DNA of 64,000 bases. Source: an uncultured Bacteroidales bacterium. Its GTDB lineage: Bacteria; Bacteroidota; Bacteroidia; Bacteroidales; FEN-979. The stretch spans positions 43,595 to 107,594 of the forward strand of contig CAJAUM010000070.1 in NCBI GenBank assembly GCA_903945175.1, written 5' to 3'. Below are positions 28,201-37,509 of this stretch, one piece after another; within the stretch, counting starts at the first letter, position 1; every line of letters starts with the position of its first letter. Both the position numbers and the translations under genes were made by a program. The notes under the pieces are model-generated. The model ran no database searches. It was not told the DNA's origin and saw only the letters and a list, made by a program, of their open reading frames with translations.

Positions 28201-29166
28201 GTCATGATAGAGATCGCGGTTATAATTTGTTCTGTTGAGGAAGGTCTGCAACAGCTTTCTGCTATATTTAACAGGAATGGAAGGGTCGGGTTCCTGCTCC
28301 CTGCTCTCCTTCTGCACCGTTTTCCGCAGGATTGCTTTACCTTTTATGGAGTTCAGGTATCCTGTGATGATATTGGCCAGGTTGATAATCAGGTGGCGTT
28401 CTTCTTCAAGAAAAGGACCTTCGAACGATGATTGAAATCCTTTCAGATAGCAAATCTGAATATATCCCTGCTGGTTATCGATGGTTTCAAAATCCTGTTT
28501 TTGCATCCATTCCGTCTCGCGAAATGCAGGGGTCTTCACCTCAACATTTGCGTATTTGATCCGGCAAACGGTATATTCAGGGTATTGCCATGCTTTCGGC
28601 AGGATCAGGCATATCTGGTGCAGGGATTCATCGATGGGTTTTCCGGTACGAAGAATGGCCGTAGTTTGGTTGATCGCCGTCAGTTCTTTGAGCCGTTCGC
28701 GGGTAATATAGCGGCCTTCACGTCCCTTTACGCCATTCAGGTATCCCTCGATCAGGCTCCCCAGGTTTATAAGCAGGTTACGCTCCTCCTTCAGGAAAGG
28801 GCCCTCGTCATTTTCAGGAAATTCCCGGAGATAAAAAATCTCAATGGTTCCCGAAAGGTTATCAATCGTGTCAAAAACCTGTTCCTGTTTCCACCGTGAT
28901 TCCCGGAAGCCCTGACTGACAAACTCCATCTCTTCAAACCGCATCCTGGCCACAGCATGGTCGCAATGTTGCCATGCTTTTGGAAGGATCTGGCAAATTT
29001 CGTCCAGCGTTTCGGGAATCGGCTTTCCGGCCTTGATGATGGCCGTGGTTTCATTAATTGCAGATAACTCCTTGAGGCGCTCCTGGTTGTCGTGCACCAG
29101 TTGTTTCAAATCAACGTCATCGGGAATGATTTTCCCGGGTTTCTGATGGTCGTCGGAGAGTTGCAT
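25297..29166 (-). CDS. Tandem sensory / receiver-like / PPDK N-domain protein
   Basis: 1289 residues from the ATG at 29166 (MQLSDDHQKPGK); the frame is open 17 codons further. Two tandem copies of a GAF-like sensory module of about 125 residues come first, each reading LKELxAIN-TTAI, then ILPKAWQ and a final EGPFLxEER. Two receiver-like domains follow (ILLVANLYDAYSIEKEGRF, and VILLVEDSSKYYSLYMPMLY with LCLISDVKF). The ATP-grasp PPDK N-domain shows GALGGKGRGLAFVNTL and AIRSSGLFEDSQNQPFAG, and the end is the same GPGRWGTRDRWIGVPV module as in the 15658-18627 paralog. No phospho-histidine domain is present, so it is not a PEP synthase. Role unknown; the layout suggests a regulated ATP-dependent switch. 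Confidence 0.82.
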   Translation of the reverse strand: MQLSDDHQKPGKIIPDDVDLKQLVHDNQERLKELSAINETTAIIKAGKPIPETLDEICQILPKAWQHCDHAVARMRFEEMEFVSQGFRESRWKQEQVFDTIDNLSGTIEIFYLREFPENDEGPFLKEERNLLINLGSLIEGYLNGVKGREGRYITRERLKELTAINQTTAILRTGKPIDESLHQICLILPKAWQYPEYTVCRIKYANVEVKTPAFRETEWMQKQDFETIDNQQGYIQICYLKGFQSSFEGPFLEEERHLIINLANIITGYLNSIKGKAILRKTVQKESREQEPDPSIPVKYSRKLLQTFLNRTNYNRDLYHDLMPFKVKEILLVANLYDAYSIEKEGRFSEHVLGEFYSLSLSTMPRITGVSTIEEVMEQLNAKHYDLIIIMIGSDKHFPLELSKTVKEQFQYIPVFLLLNSNTEIAKYEEEPEKMVWIDRVFVWNGDSKIFFAMINYLEDKINVENDTTIGMVRVILLVEDSSKYYSLYMPMLYNIVLEQTKNIIEDVTTDELYRILRLKARPKILLASTYEEAIYIFNKYRDNMLCLISDVKFKKDGKLNDNAGFSLVKQTRKELFDLPIVLQSSDEDNAQKAYELKASFINKNSETLLVDFRSFITHYLGFGNFIYRDKEGGQIAVAKSLKEFEDLLKTIPEESLLYHARKDHFSLWLMARGEIQVAKILNPAKVTDFKDPSALREYLINVIQNFRNEQNIGKVIPFEETAIKDEHNILALTEGALGGKGRGLAFVNTLIYNYDFSQHVPNINIRTPKTSIIGTDEFEYFLDRNKLRERAVHETDYDLIKRLFIDGKLTETLIRKLKLIIKHITKPMAIRSSGLFEDSQNQPFAGIFETYLIPNNHPDPAERLEQLMDAIKLVYASVYSPTAKGYIEAVNYRIEQEKMAVVIQEVVGHEYDEVYYPHISGVAQSFNYYPFAHMKPEEGFAVVALGLGRYVVEGEKAFRFAPLYPNLEINSAKDQYKGSQVYFYAVDLKKKAVNLLEGEDAGLCKLDIYDAEMHGTLKHLASVYSIENERISAGLRDAGPRVVNFADILKYNYIPMAKTIEVVLDVVKEALGSPVEIEFAIDLNKDDNYKASFYLLQIKPLIGNVADFEVDMAKVDKNRILLYSEKEMGNGLIDSIEEVVFVDPDTFDKGKTVEMAAEIDKINAEMGKAGKKYILIGPGRWGTRDRWIGVPVVWPQISNAKVIVETSLEGFPLDASSGSHFFHNVTSMNVGYFCVQPELSDSFIRFDVLKAQKDIVKTEYFSIVKFEKPLSVRMDGKKRISVVTWEE

Positions 29167-29229
29167 GAGAATAAATAAGTGAGGCCTCAAAATTAGAATA
29201 AACTTTTCATCTTTCAAACATCCTCAAAC

Positions 29230-32200
29230 CTATTTTTCAATCACGATCTTTCGCGTTAACTGTTCATTCTCAAGTTGCAGGATCAGCGAATAGATCCCTC
29301 CCGCCAAGGTGCCAAGGTCTATATCCCTCGAAACTTCGCCGAAAACCTTTTGGCCTGGTATGCTGAAAATTTCCTTGCCCAGCAGATCAATCACCCGGAT
29401 CGACAGATCCTTTTTCCGGCCATCCGTAATCAGCCGAATGGTGAACTTCCCACTCCCCGGGTTGGGATACACGATCAGCTCTGCCTTCAATTTTTCATTG
29501 ACTCCGACCACCATAGCATAGATAATATTGGAGGTATCGGATAAGCAACCGAGCGGATTCACCAGCACAAAATAATGTCCGCTGTTATTCACGAACTGCC
29601 GCTGACTGGTTGCTCCCGGAATAACCTGATTTTCGAAGTACCATTGGTTTCCTGTGGGTGCTGAGGAAACCAGGGTATCTGCAGTTACCAGGGAAATGAC
29701 CGGATCAGGGGGATAAGGATTAACCGTGATCGGCAATGCCGGTGAAAAGGGCCCGGGACCACAGGAATTTGCACAGATGACAAAAATTTCTCCCGATTCG
29801 GCCCCCGCATTAAAGTTCACGGTGATGATCGGAGTATTGGCCCCATTGGTGATCACAGTTCCCGGTGGAAGGTTCCAGAAGTATCCTGTGGCAAGCGGAA
29901 CCGGTGCAACACTGTAAACAACTCCATACATGGGTTTGCAAATCTGGGTTTCACCTGTCACTGAACCCGGGGCGCCGGGCACGGCATTGACCGTGACAGT
30001 AAGCGTCCCTGCAACGGCTGAGGCACATCCATTGGAGGAGGTACAATTTACATTGACAGCATGTGCTCCGGTCGTTGTCCAGTTAATAAGAATTTCGCTG
30101 GTGCCCTGTCCGCTTGCGATGACCCCTCCCGATGAAATACTCCAGGTATACGAAATCATCCCAGGTTGAGTCATATAGGCGTAATTTACAGCGGTGTTGC
30201 ATGCCACGGTATTTCCCGAAACCGAAGGCAATGGGAGTACATTGACAGTCACCGCCAATGTGCCGGGAGCCGGGGCGGTACATCCGAAGCTGTTCGAATA
30301 GTTCACCGAGATGGACTGGGCGCCGGGCGTGTTCCAGGTAACATGAATGCTGTTGGTTCCGGCGCCGGAGGTGATAACGCCCCCTGATGTGACTGTCCAC
30401 GAATAAGTTGACATCCCGGGCTGGGTTGTATAAACAACTCCGGCAGTGCCGGCGCAAACTGTTGATACACCTGTTATGGTCGGGTTCAGCAACCTCACAA
30501 CAACATTTTTCAATCCGGGCACTGCTGAAGCACAACCATTCGGATCTGTGTAATGTATCGTGATTACCTTTGTTCCGACCGTGCTCCAGGAAACCTGGAT
30601 CAGGTTGGAACCTGCTCCGGAAATGATGGTTCCTCCATTCCCGACTGTCCACTGGTAGCCGGTCATGCCTGCCTCCGTCATGAACCAAGATAGCTGATTT
30701 ACACATACCGTGTCATAACCGGCTACTGTTGGTATAGGCAACGGGTTAACCACCACATTTTTGATGGCAGGGCTTGTAGCGGCACATCCCGAAGGATTGA
30801 TATAGTTTACGCTTACAGTCTGATTTCCAATGGCATTCCAGGTCACCGTGATGGCATTGGTCCCGGCACCAGACGTTATGAATCCACCGCTTGAAATATT
30901 CCAGGTGTAAGCCGACATTCCCGTTTCGGTTGTATAAACCTGGCTGACAGCGCCGATGCATGCTGAGTTCGCTCCGTTTATGCCGGGTACCGGCGGAACC
31001 ACCACGGTAATAATTTTGACAGCTGGATTCGATGCCGTGCATCCGTTTGAATTCTGATAATTGACTGTAATTGTTTGCGGGCCTGTATTGATCCAGCTTA
31101 CAGTCACCATTGAAGTATTATTTCCCGAAATGATCGTACCTCCCGGCGTGACGGTCCAGTTGTAGGCCGACATGCCATTCTCTGTCGAAAAAATCGAGGT
31201 TGAATTCAAACATCCTGTGGATGTGCCGGTAATGGTTGGATTTGGGAGCGGATTAACCGTCACCGTTTTTACTGCCGGGGTTGTTGCAACACACCCGTTG
31301 GCCCCGGTGTAGGAAACACCTACAAACTGGGTCCCGGGTGTATTCCACGAAACAAGGATTGAATTCGTTGTGGCGCCTGAAGTAATGGAGCCCCCGGCTG
31401 ATATGGTCCATACATAATTGTACATCCCGCTCTCGGTGGAATAAGGCACATTGGGGGTGGCAGCACATAAGGAATTACTTCCGGTGATGGTGGGAACAGG
31501 CCTGGTTTTCACAGTCACCGGAAAGGAGGGTGAAACAGGATTGCTGCTGCATGCATTGACGGCCCTGACGGTGATACTGCCGGAAACTGCAGTTGCCGAT
31601 GCCTCCAGGGTAATTGAATTGGTGTTCTGCCCCGAAGCTGGAGAAAATCCGGCAGGGTAGGTCCAAATATAACCGGTTGCACCGGTAACCGCCGGGACTG
31701 TATAAACATGGCCTGCCGTTCCCTGGCAAACGGATGAAGGTCCTGTAATGGATGCGGGAGCCGGTAACCCTGTAAAATTCACCTGTCCGCTCAGGTAATA
31801 GGTTGAGGCAGGAAAATCAATCATCACAGTGCCACTTTCATCTTTATATTCACAGTCGGCCGAACTTCCTGAGGTCGTGTTGAAGATGAGCGGAACAGAA
31901 TTCAACGCATTGTTAAAAACCAGTTTGGCCAGGGTATCGTTGGCTGAAAGCGATTTCGGCGTTGCATTGGACCATTGTATCATGATCTTATTCAAAGTCG
32001 ATCCTCCGCCTACCGGTGAGGAATTTATCTGCATTCCCGTCAGAATAGCAGGTTTGGCTGCAGATCCAGAGATAAATGTAATGAGGGCCGGATCATATTC
32101 AATGCGGAGCGAAGCAGAGGTGATGTTGGTAAAACCGTTTACCAGCACAGGAATGGAAACCTGATTCCCCGGGCAGACATTCACCGCAGGAATCGAGGTG

Positions 32201-33576
32201 ATTGGAGCATTACGCATGTTGCAAAAATCGGCAGGCAAAGTGACTCCCGGAATCGTGCACAACCTCAGGCGGAATGCCTGTTGTGCTGCTCCGGCAGGTA
32301 CCATAAGCACATAATCCATGGCGACTTTGGCATCGAGCTGACTTTGGGTGGATTCTGCCGTGGAAACCCAGGTTTCAGCCGTCACTTCGGGAGGAATAAC
32401 ATAGTGACCATTCCAGTTGATGTTGATCAGCGCGTTGTGTGTTCCAACTCCATTGTAGGTTTTTCCGGCAACACCAGTCGCCGTTACTGAAGCTATTGAT
32501 TGGTCGGCAGTGACCAGGAGTGAATTGTTGTAAAACCGATAGGACGAAGGAATGGTTCCTGAATAGGTTATTTTCAACACGGAGCCTGTTAACTGGGTAT
32601 TCACGGTAATTGCATCCTTGATCAGCAGGTAATCGAGAACCTCCTCCTCCGTTGCCATCCAGATATTATCCAGTCCGTTTTTGCCATACGTATTGGCCAC
32701 ACTGTTCATTACAGTCTGAAAAGTGGGAAAATCATATCCATAGTTTGCATTATTCACCGCATGGGTGAAATGAACACCCCAATGCCGCGCACTGCCCGTG
32801 CTTGCCGCTGCCATGGCATTCACCAGTGACACCAACGTGTTGCTGCTGTTGCCGACTCCCCGGCGTCCCATCATGATCTGGTTGTGATTCCAGTTTGAAT
32901 TCACGTTAAGACTTGGATCTCCAAGGGTATATCCTTCCCTGTAACACACCAGGGATCCCTGGGCAAATGCGACCGGGGTAAAGGCCTCAGCGCCGTTGGG
33001 ATTTACAAATATGCTCATATATATACCGCCGGTAGTGGCCGATTGCGTCTTGCGTTTTACATAACTGTGATTGCGTGCAACATCATAGGACAAATTGCCC
33101 GAAGAGGAGGAGGTGAGACCGTGATTCGAAACACCCCAATTATGTTGGTAAATTTCATTTAATTCAGGCCATGTTACGTTGAGCAGCGCATATCCTCCGT
33201 TTGGATCATGCATGTCCGTCTCTCCACCTCCATAAGTTGAGAAGGAAAACAGCGAAGTACTCATCTTGAAATTGAGATCATTTCCACATCCATCGGTGAA
33301 TTTCAACCCCGGGAAAGTCGTACCGGCCACAGTCCCTCCTTCAAAAAAGGGATAGCCATGTGAATAAATATCCTTCTCGCCATCGTCAATCTGAAAACTG
33401 TACGCAAATGATTTATTATAACGCAGTGGAGCTTTGGCAACTGTGAAGATAGAAGGCGGAGATGCAAACGTTACAGTGACAATTATATTCTGAAGACTAT
33501 CAATTTGCTGGGCCGAAGCACCGGACACAAGCACTGTAAAAAGTAACATCTGTAAGGCGATGCTGTATGATCTCAT
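29230..33576 (-). CDS. Large secreted T9SS protein, deacetylase-like domain, eight Ig/PKD-like repeats
   Basis: 1448 residues. A signal peptide ends at about residue 22 (GASAQ). Residues about 45-330 resemble a divergent NodB deacetylase fold with SFQIDDGEKD, SNHG and HFTHA as possible metal ligands. A cohesin-like domain spans about 455-600 (VCPGNQVSIPVLV, LRIEYDP). Eight repeats of about 80 residues fill about 605-1290, most with a core resembling GMSxYxWTxSxGGxITSG and a late NGC. The C-terminal 80 residues form a type A sorting domain (VYPNPGSGKFTI, GIYSLIL, KIVIEK), so it should cross the outer membrane by type IX secretion and be surface-attached. Probably monocistronic. Confidence 0.85.
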   Translation of the reverse strand: MRSYSIALQMLLFTVLVSGASAQQIDSLQNIIVTVTFASPPSIFTVAKAPLRYNKSFAYSFQIDDGEKDIYSHGYPFFEGGTVAGTTFPGLKFTDGCGNDLNFKMSTSLFSFSTYGGGETDMHDPNGGYALLNVTWPELNEIYQHNWGVSNHGLTSSSSGNLSYDVARNHSYVKRKTQSATTGGIYMSIFVNPNGAEAFTPVAFAQGSLVCYREGYTLGDPSLNVNSNWNHNQIMMGRRGVGNSSNTLVSLVNAMAAASTGSARHWGVHFTHAVNNANYGYDFPTFQTVMNSVANTYGKNGLDNIWMATEEEVLDYLLIKDAITVNTQLTGSVLKITYSGTIPSSYRFYNNSLLVTADQSIASVTATGVAGKTYNGVGTHNALININWNGHYVIPPEVTAETWVSTAESTQSQLDAKVAMDYVLMVPAGAAQQAFRLRLCTIPGVTLPADFCNMRNAPITSIPAVNVCPGNQVSIPVLVNGFTNITSASLRIEYDPALITFISGSAAKPAILTGMQINSSPVGGGSTLNKIMIQWSNATPKSLSANDTLAKLVFNNALNSVPLIFNTTSGSSADCEYKDESGTVMIDFPASTYYLSGQVNFTGLPAPASITGPSSVCQGTAGHVYTVPAVTGATGYIWTYPAGFSPASGQNTNSITLEASATAVSGSITVRAVNACSSNPVSPSFPVTVKTRPVPTITGSNSLCAATPNVPYSTESGMYNYVWTISAGGSITSGATTNSILVSWNTPGTQFVGVSYTGANGCVATTPAVKTVTVNPLPNPTITGTSTGCLNSTSIFSTENGMSAYNWTVTPGGTIISGNNTSMVTVSWINTGPQTITVNYQNSNGCTASNPAVKIITVVVPPVPGINGANSACIGAVSQVYTTETGMSAYTWNISSGGFITSGAGTNAITVTWNAIGNQTVSVNYINPSGCAATSPAIKNVVVNPLPIPTVAGYDTVCVNQLSWFMTEAGMTGYQWTVGNGGTIISGAGSNLIQVSWSTVGTKVITIHYTDPNGCASAVPGLKNVVVRLLNPTITGVSTVCAGTAGVVYTTQPGMSTYSWTVTSGGVITSGAGTNSIHVTWNTPGAQSISVNYSNSFGCTAPAPGTLAVTVNVLPLPSVSGNTVACNTAVNYAYMTQPGMISYTWSISSGGVIASGQGTSEILINWTTTGAHAVNVNCTSSNGCASAVAGTLTVTVNAVPGAPGSVTGETQICKPMYGVVYSVAPVPLATGYFWNLPPGTVITNGANTPIITVNFNAGAESGEIFVICANSCGPGPFSPALPITVNPYPPDPVISLVTADTLVSSAPTGNQWYFENQVIPGATSQRQFVNNSGHYFVLVNPLGCLSDTSNIIYAMVVGVNEKLKAELIVYPNPGSGKFTIRLITDGRKKDLSIRVIDLLGKEIFSIPGQKVFGEVSRDIDLGTLAGGIYSLILQLENEQLTRKIVIEK
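29715..31765 (-). repeat. Eight tandem Ig/PKD-like coding repeats
   Basis: About 250 bases per unit within the 1448-residue secreted protein. The inner units are the most alike and the first and last the most diverged, consistent with growth by internal duplication. Boundaries are approximate. Confidence 0.7.
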
Positions 33577-33687
33577 AAATTTTCATTTCAATTGATAATG
33601 CTAAGATAATCTTTGTTGAATTGAATCAGAAATTTTATTAAAAAAAAACCGGGATGATTGTCTTTGCTATCAGAAATTTTGTTTAAA

Positions 33688-33719
33688 ATTGTGAATTATT
33701 TCACACGCCCTTAATTTTC
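33688..33719 (+). promoter_or_regulatory. Probable gdhA promoter
   Basis: ATTG (33688-33691), a 20-base spacer and TAATTTTC (33712-33719) match the TTTG-N20-TAnnTTTG consensus with one mismatch in each box. The leader to the gdhA ATG would be about 25 bases. Confidence 0.4.
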
Positions 33720-33735
33720 AACTCTCAATCATTAA

Positions 33736-35109
<1,374 letters not shown>

Positions 35110-35128
35110 ACTGATCCGTTCATTTTGA

Positions 35129-35173
35129 TTTAAAGGGGAATCCAGGAAACCGGGTTCCCCTTTAAAGTTTTTT
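35129..35173. terminator. Bidirectional terminator between gdhA and the flippase gene
   Basis: TTTAAAGGGGAA (35129-35140) pairs perfectly with TTCCCCTTTAAA (35155-35166), and further bases can extend the stem inward. A T tract follows on the plus strand. The stem overlaps the stop codon of the minus-strand flippase gene, so it can end both converging transcripts. Confidence 0.8.
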
Positions 35174-36394
35174 ACTTGTGATCAAAGCAAGTACGACCAT
35201 GAAACCGGCATAGAGCGTCGATGTGGTCAGGAGGATCAGGCTTGATGCAATCATCCCATGTTGTGGGACAAAAATAAGATTGAGAATAACATTCAGGAAA
35301 ACACAAACCCCGATGGCGATCAACATATATGCTGTCCGATATGTCAGTTCAAGAAACCGTTGAAGAAGCAGCGCCACCTGCCATAAAAAAGAGGCCATCA
35401 GCACAGGCAGGTAGAGGAGCCAGAAATCCATTTCAGGAATTTCCAACACCTCAGCAAACAGCATGGGCTTACTGACCATAAATCCAATGAATACGAGGAT
35501 AAAGATAAGCATCTCAAAACTGATGGCCTCCTTGATTGTTTTCCATGCTTCAATTTTATGGTGGGCATTCCATTTATCAACCATTTTTGACTGATAAGAG
35601 ATGTAAATAGGGAAACTGGCAATGGTTACTCCCTTGAATAACAGGTCTTTTAATGCTGAATACATGCCAGTATCATAGTAACCATAATACTCCATGATGA
35701 TAAACCGGTCGGCGGCCATCAGCAGATGTGAAAAGAAAAGCCACAAAGTGATCCCGTACCCGAATTCAATTACCTTGCCCGAAAACCGCGAGTCCCAGTA
35801 CAGGTGTTTAAGATCGATGGTGAGTAACCCTTTTACACGGGTTAGCGAACGCAGCACCAGCACACCCCCCAGTCCGACAACCAGGGAGCCAAAAATCAGC
35901 ATCGAGGATCTTAGCTCCAAAAAAAACATGCCTGCCAGTAAACATATCATAATCAGTAACTGATCGGCTCCTTCGAGGATGGCCGTGCGTATGGACTTAT
36001 GGTATGCCTCCAATATCGCCTTGTGAAAAAGATAAAAATGGGTGAGAAAGGTAAAAAGTGCCACCAGGATCAGATCGACCATCGCCAGGTCAAAGTAAAA
36101 CACCCCGGCCAGTATCACAATCAGGGTTGAAAATAATGCATTAAAAATGGTCAGGTCAAAAAAACGGCTCATCACCACATTGGTCTCTTTAGGCATTCCT
36201 CCGAGAAAACGAAGGATACTGACCTGTACCCATTGAAAATCAAGGGTAATCACCAGCAACGCCATATAAAAGAGCAGCGAATAGCGCCCATATTCGACCG
36301 GGCCAAGAAACCTGATCGTCAGAACAATAAGTGCCAGACTTACAATGGCAGGAATAAATCGTCCGGCCAGGTATTTTATAACTTCTTTATTCAT
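35162..36394 (-). CDS. Oligosaccharide flippase family membrane protein
   Basis: 410 residues with about 12 hydrophobic segments and the start FIPAIVSLALIVLTIRFLGPVEYGRYSLL, typical of the MATE/MVF polysaccharide-transport family (Wzx-like). It would move lipid-linked oligosaccharides across the inner membrane. Wzx proteins are usually 420-500 residues, so this is slightly short but shows no break. It is not inside a polysaccharide cluster; its neighbours are gdhA and the GldFG-type transporter. Substrate unknown. Confidence 0.82.
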   Translation of the reverse strand: MNKEVIKYLAGRFIPAIVSLALIVLTIRFLGPVEYGRYSLLFYMALLVITLDFQWVQVSILRFLGGMPKETNVVMSRFFDLTIFNALFSTLIVILAGVFYFDLAMVDLILVALFTFLTHFYLFHKAILEAYHKSIRTAILEGADQLLIMICLLAGMFFLELRSSMLIFGSLVVGLGGVLVLRSLTRVKGLLTIDLKHLYWDSRFSGKVIEFGYGITLWLFFSHLLMAADRFIIMEYYGYYDTGMYSALKDLLFKGVTIASFPIYISYQSKMVDKWNAHHKIEAWKTIKEAISFEMLIFILVFIGFMVSKPMLFAEVLEIPEMDFWLLYLPVLMASFLWQVALLLQRFLELTYRTAYMLIAIGVCVFLNVILNLIFVPQHGMIASSLILLTTSTLYAGFMVVLALITSKKL

Positions 36395-36441
36395 GCTTCA
36401 TGAAATCTTCATGCAAAGGGAGCTCCATAATCCAATGCTAC

Positions 36442-37509
36442 TTACTTGTTCTGGAATGTCTCCCTGAGGAAAAATGGTTTGGGTCTCAACACTTTATCGA
36501 AGCTAAAATACTGAATGATCGCGAAATCCCTTCCGCCATTCACCAAGGCATACAACCTGTCAAGATCATATGGAAGCGGGTTGCCTTCCTGATTTGTTTC
36601 ACCATCCATGCCCTTTTTACGGTAAGTTTTCATGGTTTTGGTCACGCCGGCTGTATCGGTAACCGTGATGATTATAAATGGCTGCGAGGCAATTATGGAG
36701 TCTTTGCGCACCTTATCCATATCGTTGAGCAAGGCTTCGTAATTCAGGTTCCTGAATCCCGAAAGAAAATTCAAAAGTTTCAGGGTGTCATAATCCGGAA
36801 TCTCTTTGTTGTCGGACAGGGAAATAAGGGAAAACCTGTTCTTTCCATTATTCCGTACCTCATAGGAATAATCTGGTGTGCCGGGAACCTCTACCCTGAT
36901 TTTGGCGATTTCAGGAATGGTTGTCCTGAATATATTGTAATCCCGCCAGTATTTCTCTATCGGGCTGTACCTGGGCGAAACAAATCCCCTGAAACCAGGC
37001 TGAAAGGTAATAAACGGCACCGAAGAATTTTCCATCAGCATGAAGCATCCGTCGTTACTCTGAGTTGCACCACCAACATAATACACCTTTGTGAGCTTTT
37101 CATGCGGGAACCACCGAATGGCATCAAACAAATCGATCCGGTATACAGTTTGATATATTTCGACCTTCACTGCATTTACGGCGAGTTCCTTTACAATATT
37201 GTCATGTGCAGCATTGGCCACGGGCTGCTGCACTTCGATTTCGAGCATGGTTTTCAGCAGCAATTCAACATTGATTTTCTGGGCCGGATAGGTATCATTT
37301 AACAACCATTTACCCGGAGACAATTTTTTCAGCTTCACACTGTTGTTATTTTTATCCGCCATGAATATCGTGGTTACATTGGCAGAGTCATCAAGGGCAA
37401 AGTCACTCAGCGAACGCCTGAACGTAGTCCTTGATTGGGTAAGCCAAAGCGCCAGCACGACAATAGCCAGAGCCAGAAAGGCTATTAAAATAGATCTGTT
37501 TTTTTTCAT
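36442..37509 (-). CDS. DUF4340 domain protein of the GldFG-type transporter unit
   Basis: 355 residues with one N-terminal membrane anchor (ILIAFLALAIVVLALWLTQ) and a periplasmic remainder. DUF4340 proteins regularly follow ABC-2 type GldF/GldG genes. The start overlaps the gldG stop by four bases (ATGA), implying coupled translation. No enzymatic motif is seen; a periplasmic accessory role for the transporter is inferred from position. Confidence 0.82.
   Translation of the reverse strand: MKKNRSILIAFLALAIVVLALWLTQSRTTFRRSLSDFALDDSANVTTIFMADKNNNSVKLKKLSPGKWLLNDTYPAQKINVELLLKTMLEIEVQQPVANAAHDNIVKELAVNAVKVEIYQTVYRIDLFDAIRWFPHEKLTKVYYVGGATQSNDGCFMLMENSSVPFITFQPGFRGFVSPRYSPIEKYWRDYNIFRTTIPEIAKIRVEVPGTPDYSYEVRNNGKNRFSLISLSDNKEIPDYDTLKLLNFLSGFRNLNYEALLNDMDKVRKDSIIASQPFIIITVTDTAGVTKTMKTYRKKGMDGETNQEGNPLPYDLDRLYALVNGGRDFAIIQYFSFDKVLRPKPFFLRETFQNK

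Noticed and set aside
36400..37302. 300-residue plus-strand ORF antisense to the DUF4340 gene
   Set aside because: It is a shadow of a well-supported minus-strand gene that overlaps gldG in operon style.
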